Assembly (NCBI GenBank): GCA_025526935.1
Contig: JAHLKD010000032.1
Location: forward strand, 310,001-374,000
Direction of reading: 5' to 3'
DNA from: Cladochytrium replicatum
Lineage: Eukaryota > Chytridiomycota > Chytridiomycetes > Cladochytriales > Cladochytriaceae
DNA length: 64,000 bases
The translations under genes and the position numbers were made by a program. The notes below the pieces were generated by a model. That model saw nothing but the letters and a program-made list of their open reading frames with translations. It was not told the DNA's origin and did not search any database. This document shows, in pieces, positions 32,365-44,927 of the stretch. The first letter of the stretch is position 1. Every line of letters begins with the position of its first letter.

Positions 32365-35300
32365 TTAAACTGTTGTTCCCTTCACGATGCTTGCTTCACC
32401 CACCTGCTTGACACTGTCTCGGAAATTGTTTAAATAGAGCCTCGACAGCGAATTCGTTGCATCGTTCATCATCCCTTGAATATTTCGCTTCCCTGTTCGT
32501 GTGAAATCTCCCTTCAAGGCGATTGTACCTGGAAATATGTCAATGCATAAAGAGGCGAAGGAAACTGAACTATTGTCTGTACCGGTATAAGCTCGACTTA
32601 TCGCATCGCCGTTATTTGCCCAAACGTGCTTGAAAGTGGTCTCAAACATTTCATGGTATTTGATCCCTTGCTCCGGATGGAGCTGAACTCCCAACCGAAG
32701 GAATACAATGTTGATCACAAATCTCGCGAGCACGCTCTATCAACAGAAACATCAGAAGCCATACATGTTCAAGTACGGTTTGTTTCTGTTACCTGTACAA
32801 CATTCGTTCTGTCCAAGCAATCCATGCACGACACTCGAAACACTCCTTTCTGCTCGCACAGCTCCACAAACTCATCCCCTCCCCCTTCGTCGCTGGATTC
32901 TCCCAGCGTCTCCTCCCCACCACTCTTACTCCCTCCTTTCACCGTGTCCCAACCTTTAACATTCTCCGTTCGACTGATCCAGTAATACTGCACCAGATTC
33001 TGAAAGTCAGGCTCCACCATCTGCAGCAACAGCTCAAGGTTATCGTAGTTCTTGCAGATGGCGTGGAAATCAAACTCGATAAACATGATCTTGCCTTCCG
33101 GATTCTCGGTGCTCTCGGGTTCAGCGACCATTGGCATTGGTGTATGTGCGCTGGCGGTGGGGGGACGGGAGACTGACCCTATACTGGCGATGCTCATGTG
33201 ACTGACAGCATCGCCCACTTGACCTCCAAGCTCCCGCTCAGCGGTGAATCCTCCACGCTTTTCGAATCCGGGAAGGGGCCACTGGGTTTCCCCTGCGTCG
33301 CTGCTGAGAGAGAGTCGCTCGCTCATTTTGGCGTAGTACCGGTCTGGCGTCGACCGGTACACCTTTGCAATCATCTCCCGATACTTTCCGCCAACGATTC
33401 CTTCTCGCCCTTGAAGCTCCACAAGATTCACTGGTTGCATAAATAGTCGATTTGGAGAGTTCAGGATTGATAGGAGCGCACCACATACCAACGAGTGTAT
33501 GGTTGTAGTTTATCTTCAGGAGCTCAAAGTGTTTCTTCACGATCGCAAAGTTATCTTCGTCAGATCTCTCAACGACTGGTGTAGGCTTTAAGCTTGACGC
33601 TGCTTGGCTCCAATACAAAGGTACTAACATGAAGATCAGCACAGCGTCGCGAGACATTGCATTGCCGACTTACTGGAACCTCTAAGACCAGAAAAGGTCA
33701 CGGAAAGAGAAAAATGACGTTGAATCAGTTGATGAAGACTCGGCGGCGTTTTAGGTGCTGTACCTGATCTGCACGAATGACGTTTCATGCACGTTTCCAA
33801 ATAGCTAAGGCAAGGAAACTTATAATGAGTACCAGATACCTGTTGAAAAGCAAATGTGTGAACAATCGTTATTTACCTTTGTGACAACTCTCATTTCCGT
33901 CTCGACAAAGTTCGCCACTGCACCTTCATCATCAATCCCTCGTCGTTGATACCGCAATCCTGTAGCGCAACTTTGTTAGTAAATTCCATAGCTCTATACT
34001 TAAGCTCACCTGCTCGCTCCCTTGACCTCCTCGATATTAGAATAAAGTCGAACGGAATGTCGTCAATCTGCGAAGTTGTAACGGAGACGTAGCCTTGGAT
34101 GATTGGTAACACCCAAGAATACAACTGAAAAGTGATGAATTTGGATCCGCTCACAAACAAAGTCCGCCCGAACCTTTTTCTCGAGAAACATCTCGCAAGC
34201 AGATTCGTTCCAGAAAAATCGGCGGTCAAGCTAAAATTGTTCGAATCATTGAGACTCGGGGCGTTTGAATGAACAACTTTTTGAGCCCTAACCTGAAGAA
34301 CTGGGTGCACGTCTTTCGCAAACGTCCGGCGTCGGCGTTGCAGCGACTTTGTCAAGTCGAGAGCTGCGACGTTGTTACAGTAGAAAAAGATCCCACTTAG
34401 TAACAGCGTCAGTTCTTTGCACATTTTACCATCGATGATGGCCTTTGACCAGCGTTAGCAATCCATTTTCTACATACCAAGTTTGCGTACCTCTTCGGAG
34501 GGCATGAACTGCTGGAAAGTCTTCCTGGTCGACCCGGGTGACTTTACACCGGGCTCTTCCGATCTGATGCTCGGACCCGGAGACAGACTGAACCCTCTCG
34601 GTCTCCACTTCTGCTCCTGTTGTTTCTGAGCATCGTTTTCCGCACCAGCTTTCCTGCCTCTTGGCTCTTCTGTAGATTCTGTAGTCGCCGGCAACTGGTT
34701 ATTGATGCTCTGTAAACCGACCCGGAACGCCTGAAGAAATGACGAGCTGACGCTGCGTTTCGGTTGCCTCGGTGGGGCCCCAGTGGCTACTGTGCTTGAG
34801 GGAACTTCGAGGTGTTTGGGGGTCGGTAAAGAAGCTGCGAGTTCATGCCCACCGACGATAGGGCTGCCGGGTGGGCTGGCGATTTGAATGGGTGAGCTTG
34901 CGCCATCGTCCTGTGATACTTGGAGCGACATCAGGTCTTCTGTAACTGTTCCATCTCCTTCTGACAGAGCCAGAATCGGGTCTTCTTCGTTCGGAAACTC
35001 GCTGTCACTCTCGCTCTCCATTCCCGCCTGAAACATGTTGCGTGGGTTGTCTGATCGCGTTTGCATGGAGTCGAGTCAATGTACCTTTGCGCCAATCCTC
35101 TGTAGGATCCGAAACGCGACATCTGCTACCAAGGGCAAGATCGCGACCTTGTCGATGCGATAGACACGCTCATCTGCTATCACACCGACAAAGGATCGTC
35201 GAACAATCACAATCATATGAAGACCTGAGAAGAGTCCAGTAGAAATCTCAATTAAGACCAGTTGATCTATGAACAAGGCAGGCAACAGACGCGGCGGATT

Positions 35301-35613
35301 TTGCATCTTTGCATTTGCCTCACTCGCAGTCATTCGAAATCAAACCACCCTGGAGACATGCATGAATGTAACCATTACCTGAAAACAACCTCACAAATCC
35401 CACGATTCCAAAGATCTGGAATGAGCCAAGGGTTTGGTTGGTTGGACGAAAAGTGTCCACGGGCACAGGAAACATCTCCAAATCGCGCGATTCGTTCGGG
35501 AGAGACACCCTCAGCATCTCTGGCTCGGATGAGCCATTTGTCTTTGAGCTTGGTTGTTTTGAATCCTTCTCCTTGCGAAAGTAGAATGCGTCTGGTTCGA
35601 TGTAGAGATCCAT
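32365..35613 (-). CDS. INPP5F: SAC-domain phosphoinositide phosphatase (INPP5F/Sac2-like)
   Basis: Removes phosphate from phosphatidylinositol phosphates on endomembranes. It begins MDLYIEPDAFYFRKEKD at 35613. After the N-terminal SAC strands (LGSFQIFGIVGFVRLFSG) there is a disordered acidic and Ser/Pro-rich insert of about 190 residues (34480-35040). The conserved core follows: PIIQGYVSV, FILISRRSRERAGLRYQRR, a DEGAVANFVETEM block, and VPLYWSQAASSLKPTP. NLVELQGREGIVGGKY precedes a second disordered insert of about 100 residues. The catalytic CX5R loop is complete: RVSCMDCLDRTNVVQ (about 32810). WANNGDAISRAYTG then splices to TIALKGDFTRTGKRNIQG, and the gene stops at 32365. About ten introns. 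The short tail lacks the extra C-terminal domain of human INPP5F. Confidence 0.9.
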
Positions 35614-35832
35614 CGTGCTGTGCGACGTGGCTTACAGAAGGCACAAAGATTCCACAAATTTTCAAAGTCTCGGTATGATTATCGCAGTCACTGGGAGGCA
35701 CTTCGGCAGGTGGGTGTCATATGCGGTGCAGATACAATGATTCCACCATGGCATGACACACCAAAACCACAATCTTTAACATCCCAGATCCAAACTTATT
35801 CCCACCAAGCCATTTATTTGTGCGGTCTTACC
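35614..35832. promoter_or_regulatory. divergent promoter of SAC phosphatase and FRA10AC1
   Basis: 219 bp between start codons on opposite strands (35613 minus, 35833 plus). No frame or repeat of note. Confidence 0.5.
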
Positions 35833-36664
35833 ATGTCCAATGCCTACGAAAGACACAAATATTTCGTCAACCAGTATCTACTGCACTACGGGAAGACGGC
35901 TGCTGGCTTACCGTCAGCAACGACATTCCCAACACAGGATAATCGCAAATACAAGTCCGCAGAAGTAGAGATCTTGAAACGTCACCACCGATTTCTGCGA
36001 TCGGAAGATGAAAGCGAAACAGAAGCTTCGTGGGAGGCGAGAGTGGCCAAGAAATACTACGACAAACTCTTTAAAGAGTACGCACTCGCAAATATGGATG
36101 GCTACAAACAAGGGAAAATCGCAATGCGATGGAGGACGGAGAAAGAGGTCATATCCGGCAAAGGTGAGGTGTGACACCACTACAAAACTCGGCAATTCGA
36201 GGATGGGCTAACTTAAGCTCGTAGGCCAATTCGTGTGTGCAAATGTCCGCTGCGAAATGAAAGACCAGCTTCGCTCTTGGGAAGTCAACTTTTCATACGT
36301 CGAGGAGGGAGAGAAACGCACTGCGCTGGTCAAGCTTAGGCTCTGCAAAGCTTGTTCTGAGAAGCTGAATTACAAGCGAAGGAAGAGTGCAAAAGACGTG
36401 GCAAGAAAAGCTCGACAATCAGAACGAAACACAGCTGAGACAACGGAAATCACCAATGAAACCAATGAGTCTTCGAGAAAGAGGAAACTTGATGACGTTG
36501 AAGAGATGGACGATCGTGCAGCTGTTCCAAACAAGAAATCAAGAGACGAAACTCTTGTCGAGCAATCAAGCTCGGAGAGCTCACGAATATGGAGCGCGCC
36601 ATTGCATGTGCAAGAGGACAATCAGGACGACATGGACTCTTTCTTTTCCGATTTATTACTGTGA
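35833..36664 (+). CDS. FRA10AC1: FRA10AC1 homologue, spliceosome-associated
   Basis: Nuclear protein found with late spliceosomes in animals. Two exons, 35833-36163 and 36225-36664, about 256 residues. Exon 1 has HKYFVNQYLLHYGK, YYDKLFKEYALANMDGYKQG and KIAMRWRTEKEVISGKG. Exon 2 has the zinc-ribbon-like pair CANVRCEMKDQLRSWEVNF and YVEEGEKRTALVKLRLCKAC, then LNYKRR. The C-terminus is charged, with KRKLDD and KKSRD as likely nuclear signals, and ends in DDMDSFFSDLLL. Its 3' end is 60 bp from the stop of the convergent CIBAR gene. Confidence 0.92.
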
Positions 36665-36724
36665 ACGACAGGGGCCATGTTATTGCAATCTTAATAGGAT
36701 AGTGAGAAGTTTTCACCCTCCCTC

Positions 36725-37943
36725 TTAGGCTTTGGTTGGAGAAGTAGGGGCGCTTTTCGCCAGCGGAGTCATTCCATAATCATCCGTGTACGCTTTCGAT
36801 GGCCTGCTTTCTGATCTTGTTCGACGAAGAGGACTCATGTACGTTGGAGAAGGTGGCGGGGAGGCTGCGAGGTTTATTCGATCCTCGATTTCCTGTTGGG
36901 AGAGTCAAGCCGTGCACACCCCACTTCCCATCGTGCATTGTACCTGTAAGTCGCCCTCAACATCTATGGTTGATAGTGTTTGGTACATCGACGTTAAGAT
37001 CTCCAGTGACCTTTAAGTAGTTCTGCCGATTTAACATAACAAATCCCACGTATTTTGTTACTCACTTTGCACAAAAGGCCATCTCGCTCCATATCAACTC
37101 TGTCAAACTCGCCTGCGAGACTTCAACATCATGATCACAGTTTCTTATCCCATAGTTACCTTCAAATCGTGACGCTTTCGTGCTTCAAATCGCTGGACAC
37201 TCTCAACCAACGCTTTGGTTGCAGTTCGCACTTCTTGGGTCGCGCCCTCAAGTTCGAGATGTGACTATTGCCCTTACCATCAGAGGTCAATTAGGCACGA
37301 ATAAATGCAAACCTGGTTCTGTGCAAGACGAGTTTAGTGTTAAGATCATTCCAGCGGTTTACACGTACAATTTTTGTTGTGTTCGCCGTTCCCTTAGATC
37401 TCAGAGTATCCAGCTGGAACTTCTTTTTCTTCTCCTTGTCGAGCGAGATTTCCCTAGCTTTGATTTCGTTCTACAACCCTTTAGCTAGCTGCATCACTGC
37501 ACCCCACCGTCAGTCCTACTTGTATCTTTCCACAAATCATCTACAGAATGGAGATGATTACGCTAATGTCCGGTTGTTAGTTTCCATACTCACTCCATAG
37601 AGCTTTAGAGGCTCTTGCGACATTGTTGTGATCCTGTACTCCATCTTTTCGCGTTGCTTTTCGCGTTCTGTGATCTTTTCAGAGATGGTGTTCAGCATCA
37701 TTCGCAATCCTGTTGCTTCGCGATCGCCAAACTGCTTCATTATCATCGATAGCTTGTAGTTCTTCTTTCGAATCCCTGGAAAAGCGATCAGGCCATACAA
37801 TCAGCGACGATCACGTTTCGCTGATAAATACTGTCATTGTTTCTCACGTATCCTTGGATTGTTGAGCGTAGAGCTGCGATGCTCCTGTCTGTTCTCGACA
37901 CGCTTTTTTGGAGGAACAAATTCTGATCGTCCGTGTTCACCAT
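36725..37943 (-). CDS. CIBAR1: CIBAR/FAM92-type ciliary BAR-domain protein
   Basis: BAR-like membrane-curving protein of basal bodies and ciliogenesis. Exon 1 (from 37943) reads QNLFLQKSVSRTDRSIAAL. Then come IRKKNYKLSMIMKQFGDREA, EKMEYRITTMSQEPLKLYG (37615-37800), NEIKAREISLDKEKKKKF, TKALVESVQRFEARKRHDLK, LIWSEMAFCAK and SLEILTSMYQTLSTIDVEGD. The last exon is Pro/Ser-rich (SPPPSPTYMSPLRR) and stops at 36725. Order and spacing match FAM92/CIBAR: PLK-YG, the EMAFHAK-like block and the ID-x-E-x-DL end. Exons 1 and 2 do not join in frame through the obvious splice sites (donor about 37848, acceptor about 37773). There may be an extra microexon or a base error. With MORN5 this is a second marker of a flagellated stage. 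Confidence 0.8.
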
Positions 37944-38303
37944 CAAGTGCACGTGATTGATTCACATAGGATTAAAATAGAAACTCTTAAATGTAAAGGG
38001 AGGATCTGATAAATGGGTTGTTACTGTGGCAAAACTTGTTTCGGAAACGTTCACTCGGAAGTGCAACGCCGCGGATTATACCTTCTCACTGTGACTGACT
38101 TTCAATAAATGTTTTGAGCCATCACCGTCGGACTGTTTGTGCTGTCAAGTGTCTCCAGTCGAAATCATGTACCACTAATTTATGTCGATTCATAATACTT
38201 TTGAGAGAATTGGATCTGGAACTGAGTATGAAACTCTTTCAGAATATTGAGTGTGTGCACGGATGCTATCAATTTTTGACCAAAAAGGAGATGCCAATAT
38301 TAT

Positions 38304-39571
38304 GAACTCCGAAAATATGGCTGGAAGTCATTCAGCAAGGTCCATCTTGTCGGTGCTTCGGCATGACTTTCCGTGCTTCCGCTTCCCCCACGCTCTCCCT
38401 CTCGAGCTAGTCCCGACGCTTCAACAGTCAACTCCCATTATGAATTCATGTAAGCACCAAGTCAGATGGCGTTGCGTTGCCCCACATTTTTGTCACCCTC
38501 TTAACACAATTCCCACGCACATCAGGCGAGGAATCTCTCCTTCGAGCTGATCGAAGCAATCCTCATCGCGTTGGCAATAAACAGGGAGAGCCATAATCGA
38601 CGTGTGGATGTTCTCGATTGGTGGAAAGCAAGCGGCCATGAGATGAGATGGACATACTGCGGCGATGGACCAGGCGATGATGAATGGGCGTCTGAATGTG
38701 TTCGATTGGTGGTCGAGTGCTCTTGCTCTGCGTAGTCAACGAGCTCCGCGAGAAGAGCGGGCTGGGTAGACGGTCTTGACTGGTGGCGTTCAAGTGGTCT
38801 TGATGAAGTGGAGCCGAGAGAGTATGGTCGCGGCAAGTAAAGGAGGGAACGTCGCGGTTCTTGATTGGTAGAGACCGAGCGGACTCGAACTGAAGTGGAA
38901 CGAACCAGCAAAAGATTGTCAAGAGAAAATGGTTTCATTCGATTGGTGGAAAACATTGGGCTTGAGATCGAGTGGACCAGCAGTGGGCTAACACTAGATC
39001 AAACAAGCGAGAACGGTCATGTTGAGGTTCTCGAGTGGTGATCAAAAGGGGACTTGAAATTATCAGTCCATGTCCATTTGGTTTCTGTGTTAAATTGGTG
39101 GATGTCAAGCGGTCTCGCTTTGCAGTGGAGTTACATAGCTCTCGACAAAGCGACCAATCGTCGGGCTATCGACGTTCTAGACTGGTGGAGATCCAATGGA
39201 CTTGAGAAGAGATGGTCAAAACGCTTTGTGACTGGGCCAGTGAGGAAGGGCACATTGACGTGCTCAATGGCGGAAGACCAGCGGTCTAGAATTGTAATGG
39301 ACGGAGTGTGCGATAGATATGGCTAGCTCGAAGGGACATTGCGATTTGCTCGATTGGTGGAAGTTTCGAGTTGTGATGGACCTGAGATTGCCATTGGTTC
39401 TGCCAGCGTTTTTCGAGGGATGAAGCAGACTAAAATGACAATGATTCTGTTGCTAATTGGTGGGATGAAATTGGGCGGCTTGATTGTGAAGATCAGTACG
39501 AAGATATTAATGGTTTTGATTCAGTTATTTATAACAATTCACATCACTAGCAAAGAATCATACGAGGAGTG
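38304..39571 (+). pseudogene. decayed gene of about ten LDWW repeats (ankyrin-like)
   Basis: A repeated motif, roughly V-D-V-L-D-W-W-(K/R)-x-S-G-L-E-x-x-W-S, recurs about every 75-115 bp on the plus strand. Copies lie near 38615, 38693, 38770, 38855, 38937, 39026, 39088, 39168, 39342 and 39455. The units fall in all three frames; several are cut by stops (for example tggtag near 38863) and the intervening helices are mostly lost. The segment ahead of the repeats (PHALPLELV, then after an intron ELIEAILIALAINRES) looks like the start of the same gene. Similar LDWW tandem repeats, usually scored as ankyrin-like, are common in chytrid proteomes. No intact product is possible. Confidence 0.78.
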
Positions 39572-39747
39572 ATGCTCAGAATGCAAGCGATTGACAATTA
39601 GTAAACATGTAATGCGTTGAAATCCTTACAATGGAAGGCAGAAAGAGTGCTCGCGTGCAAAGAAACAGGTACATACAGAGCCAAAATCGAATAAAGGTGC
39701 AGTGAAATCCAAAAACCAATAAAACCACGACTGCGTTCATGCTTTAA

Positions 39748-42700
39748 TCATTGTGGCTGATTCAACGAATCCGTAACCACCGATGTCCCACTCGCTATTC
39801 GCTGCTGCAGCAAGCTCGAAGTTGTGGTATCCCATTGAGGAAGGATTGGGCCGGGAGAAAGGTCCATAATGGCTGATCTCACGTTGTCCCACCCATCGAT
39901 CGAATCAATGGGCGACCTCGTTGTGTTAATTGGCGGTATCGGATTGCTGCTTTCTCCGTTCATCCGAGCTGACTTTCGTGGAGCCATTCCCTGGACCTGG
40001 AGTGGCTCCGGCCTTCCCATGTCAGGAGAAACAAACTCTAGAGCACGTTTCTCAATATCGCCCACGAACCGCTTCTTCGACCAGTGCAGCAAGACGCTTC
40101 TAGATTTCGCACTGATGTTGCGGAACACATTGCTTGCGACGTCTGGCCGCTCCACGCCCTTATCTTTAGCAACGATGAACAGAATGCTGTTGAGCCAGAC
40201 GCGCTCAGGTCGAGGCTGCAAGTTGTGCCGCTCGATCTCAGCAAGAAACTGTTTAGTCTCGTCCAAGATGAAAACGCAATTGTTGAAGCCGATTCTGTCG
40301 CGAACAGCATAGAGTCGCTGAAGAAACCCGAAATCTGAAATCACGTACACGTTTACCCAGACCGCTCTTTGAAAGGCGGCTGGGATCTGTCCGCTTGGGA
40401 ATCCCAGGTCGTCGAGGTGAGTGTCGCTGATCGGAAGGTGGAACCCGAGTGTTTCAAGATACAATTGGAGTGTCTTACAGATTGCATTCTGTTTATCACC
40501 ACGAACGACGACATAGACTCGTGGGACAAACTGACCCTCTGGGGACCCCTGCATTCTACTCAGCGATTCAACGACCATAGCAGGAAGCTCGGGATCGATT
40601 TCGTAGGACGAAACACGCTTCCGTCTGACTGATTTTGTTAATCTCACTGTCTTACGCTTCCCGGTCGTAAATGCTTCGTTGTCGGCATCCGCATTGTCAG
40701 ATTCACTGGAACGATTCTGATTTAGTGTGCCAGCTACCAGAAGTGCACGAAGCGGCGGCGGAGTGATGCCAGTGCGATCTAAGAGCACACGATAGTCGAT
40801 GGAACCGACCACCAGGTAGAGAATGGTCTGTTCATTTGCAGTTGGGTTAGGTGCTGGCGAATTGTTTGGATACTGTACACATACCAGAGCAAGGAAAGGA
40901 GGCCACACTGCAATGGTCGTGGGTAGACCAGCGGTGACATAGTACTTCTCGAGGTTAGAAATACACGGGACAATTTCGTCTATTTCTCTCCATGGGTACA
41001 TGAATGATCGATCGAATGAACTGCATCGTAAAGTGGTGTTCACGTAATTATCGAATCGATTCCAAGCAACTGGGATCAAATAGCTTTGGAGAGGAAACAA
41101 TCAGAGCCCAATTCGTTCAAAAGTTAGACGGACTTACTTCAACCCGCTGCTCGGACCTGTCCCTTGATCTAGCTTAAAAAATGGAACCACACAGAGTGCG
41201 TGGAGTATGCTCCCAGATGTCAACCCTGCTGGGCTATCCGGCGGTGCGTTTTGACCTGCTCTGAACGTTCTGTCGATATCTCTTATGCAACTAGCAGCCG
41301 CAGAGTCTAGATGGACCCATCTCATTGCAAACGTCACCAAATCGACCAACGGAGTTACGGCGCAGAGCCCAAGAAGCACAGTCAGCCATGGGAAGGCAGA
41401 AGCGCGTGTTCCCATCTTTGTCGCACCACCGGAGATCCAGAGGTTGCCAAATCTGATGCTTCCTTCAGGAATGTGCCAGTCAAGGTTCCATGGCGTTAGC
41501 AAGCGGAAATTATAGCGTTCAACGGCAGGAGGTGTTGTTGCGTCGTCGGGGACGCTTGACGTGGGACTGGCATTCCGGAGCCACCACCTGGAAGTTGACA
41601 TCACATGGTCAGATAGGTCATGCCAGAAACTTTCAAATACATACCAAATATCGTACACGTCCCCTTCGCGCTGTACATATGCAGTCAAAGCTGCACACAA
41701 ATCCAAATAGCCCCTTCCGTTCCTTCCTAGTTTGTGAACAGCATCCGTGGATTGTTTTTTGGCTTCGCTGGCTCGACGTCCCAACTTCGATGCTTTGTAT
41801 GGGTGAGCCGTGATGCGGTCAGCAGATATCCCGACTTCTTGAATCATAAATCGGAGAAATTTGTCGACTGTTTCGTCCCACTCCAAAACGTGAAAGTGCA
41901 CCTATCGTAGGGTTCGTAAATGACAGCGAATATAAGTGCGTTTATTGTGACTAAACCTTCTCAGGAAAGCAGAGGGACTGATACAATTCATGGCAGCAGT
42001 TCATTGACTCCAGATATTTCGGAGTGAGGAATATTACCATAGTGTTGACATCACGGGCCGCCTTCCGAACAGTGTACCATACAGTATCACCAGATTGAAT
42101 CTATAGTTGGAGAGTCGATAAGTGAGTTTTCAGATTCGTGCTATCCGAGACATACCTTCACCCAATCGATCCAAACTCCGATATCCATCTGTGAGAAACA
42201 TGTTTCATCTTTGGAAGAAATGAAAACGTATTGGTGCTCAGTACCTCCCACAGTGCGCGCGCGATCGAACGAATATCATTCATGAATCGAGGATCCCAGT
42301 TGTACGAGAACATAAACTGTTTCGGATGAGATTTGATATTTGTAACCCAACTGTCTCGTTTACCTCTTCTGCCACTGGAGGAGCGATAGCTCGCATTTTC
42401 TGCCATCCACCTATTAAACACTTCTAAGTCACCCATTGAGAAATGTGTTCGAGAAAAACTACCTTTCTCCTTCGAAGCATTTGCATCACCGAAAACAGTG
42501 AGACGAATCAAACCCAACAGTCCAGGGAGCCACCACATCCCAAGGGCGAAAGAGTACCCGCCACGGGCAAAGTCCAAGAAACCAGGGAACTGGATTGTCA
42601 ATAATCCATCCGCGAGGATCGACATCACCGCCCACGTAATATATAGCAAGAATATAAGCAACAAGACCAGCACCACTTGAACCACATAAATATATCGAAT

Positions 42701-44066
42701 CGCTGACGAGAAAGACATCCACGACGGAAGCAAAATAAGCCGACCTTTCCATCCGAGCACGAGCGCCTGGCTACCGATTCGAAGCAGACGTGACGGCAGG
42801 AGTTGATATGGTGACAAATGTCTCGTTGTCAGGGTTCTTATAAGCGATCCCGGCACATTCCCGCTGCCGACATCTCTGATATCGTCAGATTTTGTTTGTT
42901 CGGGTTGGGGAGTTATGTTGGTGCCAAACGCTTTCAAACCCGGCGCGAGCTCCACGAGTCTGTCGAACTGTACTCGCGAGATCGGAAGCGCACGTACATC
43001 GCGCTCGGTCAAGATCTGCCCAGAGACGTGAGGGTCGATCGATTTCGCGATCAGCTCGAAGGACGCTATCAAACTTGATTTTTTGGACTTTGGCACTGGG
43101 CGCATCGCTAGTCGTCTACTGGCCGCGGAGTAGATCTGCTGTTTGTTATATAGCGCACGTCGAACAAGGATGTTGTAAGGGACGAAGAGAATCAAAATGA
43201 TGACTGTCACCAGGGCACCGAGAAACCCTTCAAAGTTGTAAAATGCGCGAACTATACTGCTGAATATGTGGAGCTGGTAAACATGATCGTCAGGAAACAA
43301 TGATAACTTGAATTGGGACATTTGGCTTACATCATCGGTGAACGGATTTTCTGTCGGAGTGTGCAGATTGCCGGTGATAATGTGGAATTTTACTTCCAGT
43401 GCCTAACAAATATGAAATTAGCCCACAGGTACCACCATTTCATTGCTGAACACAGTACCAGAAACTCGGTTCCTCCGTTTCTGGGCCTGACAATCATGAA
43501 TGCAGAGGCACGTTCGTCTAAACGTGAACAGTAAGGAACACGGAATCGAAGCTGAGTCGTGTTTTCGGCAGAAGAAGTCGACATCAAATTCAGGTCGAGC
43601 GCTGGGGAGTATCCATCATCCTGACTGCTGTCATACGTTCTTGGGCATCTCAACTTGCTTTGCAATGAGTGAGAAGTTCGACAAATAGCCGTCATCAAAA
43701 ACTACCTTGAGACTAAATGTAGCCTCCCACGGAACCCCTGACACAAGTCGCGAAATAGTTGAAGGATCCCATCTGCAAAAATGAAACACTCTCAACTGGT
43801 CATCAACTCGTAATAAGTCTTTAAGCTCACGTCGCCTGCACGATGTTTCTCTTCGAAGTGATCGGAACACAGTTTGTTTTGTTGAGGGTACGCAAGACAA
43901 GTGGTGGAGTGCAAGGACTTTTCCAATCCTGGGCCAGATATCTGATCCCGTCCTCGAGGCGGAACGGGATGTTCGAAGCAAACTCAGGTGGGAGAGCAGC
44001 GGATGCTCCCAGAGCAAAGGAGTTAATCAACAGAAGGACAAGTGGTCCAACGCGGGAGAGATTCAT
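39748..44066 (-). CDS. multi-pass membrane protein with a TIR domain
   Basis: The start at 44066 gives a signal peptide, MNLSRVGPLVLLLINSFALG; an in-frame Met lies at 44180. A roughly 200-residue outer domain with paired Cys follows, then a first membrane helix (GFLGALVTVIILILFVPY, about 43220). After a long loop come two hydrophobic stretches (VVQVVLVLLLIFLLYITWAV and a region at 42500-42590). Next is a TIR domain: FMFSYNWDPRFMNDIRSIA, MDIGVWIDWVK, IQSGDTVWYTVRKAARDVNT and MVIFLTPKYLESMNCCHEL (42320-41950). The last has the C-x-x-E-L pattern whose Glu is catalytic in NAD-cleaving TIRs. A further membrane helix lies near 41340. The C-terminal about 300 residues include a second alternating strand/helix segment (RVYVVVRGDKQNAICKTLQL, FQRAVWVNVYVISDFGF) that could be a diverged TIR-like fold. 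Eight or more introns. Function unknown. Confidence 0.75.
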
Positions 44067-44289
44067 CCTTGCGTTGATGTTGGAGTGGTGCGGCCGCTTC
44101 CAGGGGAGGTACAAATTTGTTCGTGAGAACTTGCGCAGCAAGTGCCATTTACTATTTGCTCCGTTACTTTTCATATTCATTTGTTAAAATACCAGCGACC
44201 TCAGATCATACATTACAAATATATTGATTAGAGGCTATTTGGATCACACACCAGCAACAAAATCGCTGATATAACTCCAATATCTCTCT

Positions 44290-44927
44290 CTACTCCTTCT
44301 GGAACGTAAGCGAAATGCTGTTCACGCAATGCCTTTCATCGGTGGGGTTGGGAAAGCCTTCACCCTTGAACACGTGGCCCAAATGCGAGCCACAGTTGGT
44401 GCAGACAATCTCAGTGCGAACCATGCCGTATGCTCGATCAGATTTCTGTGTAACAGCACCGGGAATCGCATCGTAAAATGCTGGCCAGCCACAGCCCGAA
44501 TTGAATTTAGTCTTGGACTTGTAGAGGGGCACGCCACAGGCTCCACATCCGTAGGTTCCTAAGCAATCAGCAATTAGATAACATCTCGAAGAATACTCGA
44601 AACCACCAACCTTCTTCGTAAAACTTGTCGTATTTTCCTGTGAATGCTGGCTCTGTCCCCTTCTGCCTCAACACACGAAACTGCTCGGGGCTAAGAACCG
44701 CACGCCACTGAGCGGAGAAATCGAACGAAGTGGAAGGCATTTAGTGATGCATGACACAAATGATGAAACTTGCTTACCTCTTCTTCACTCTTCTGTGCTG
44801 CAGACATTGCTTTTGGTAGCGAGGATCTGAATGCTCTTGTCTTGGCTAGGTGAAATCGAAGCAGGGGATTAAGTACATCCACAGTGCGGCGCATGACTTG
44901 TGGCGTACGCATGGAGGTGAATTTCAA
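44290..44927 (-). CDS. MSRB: methionine-R-sulfoxide reductase B
   Basis: Reduces the R form of methionine sulfoxide. Three exons. The first (from 44927) is Arg-rich and acid-poor (MRRTVDVLNPLLRFHLAKTR, then AMSAAQKSEEE), suggesting a mitochondrial presequence with possible internal starts for a cytosolic form. WRAVLSPEQFRVLRQKGTEP and FTGKYDKFYEEG follow, then TYGCGACGVPLYKSKTKF, GCGWPAFYDAI, IVCTNCGSHLGHVF and DERHCVNSISLTF. Both CxxC zinc pairs and the catalytic Cys in RHCVNS are present. It shares a 181-bp divergent promoter with cytochrome b5 reductase. Confidence 0.95.
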
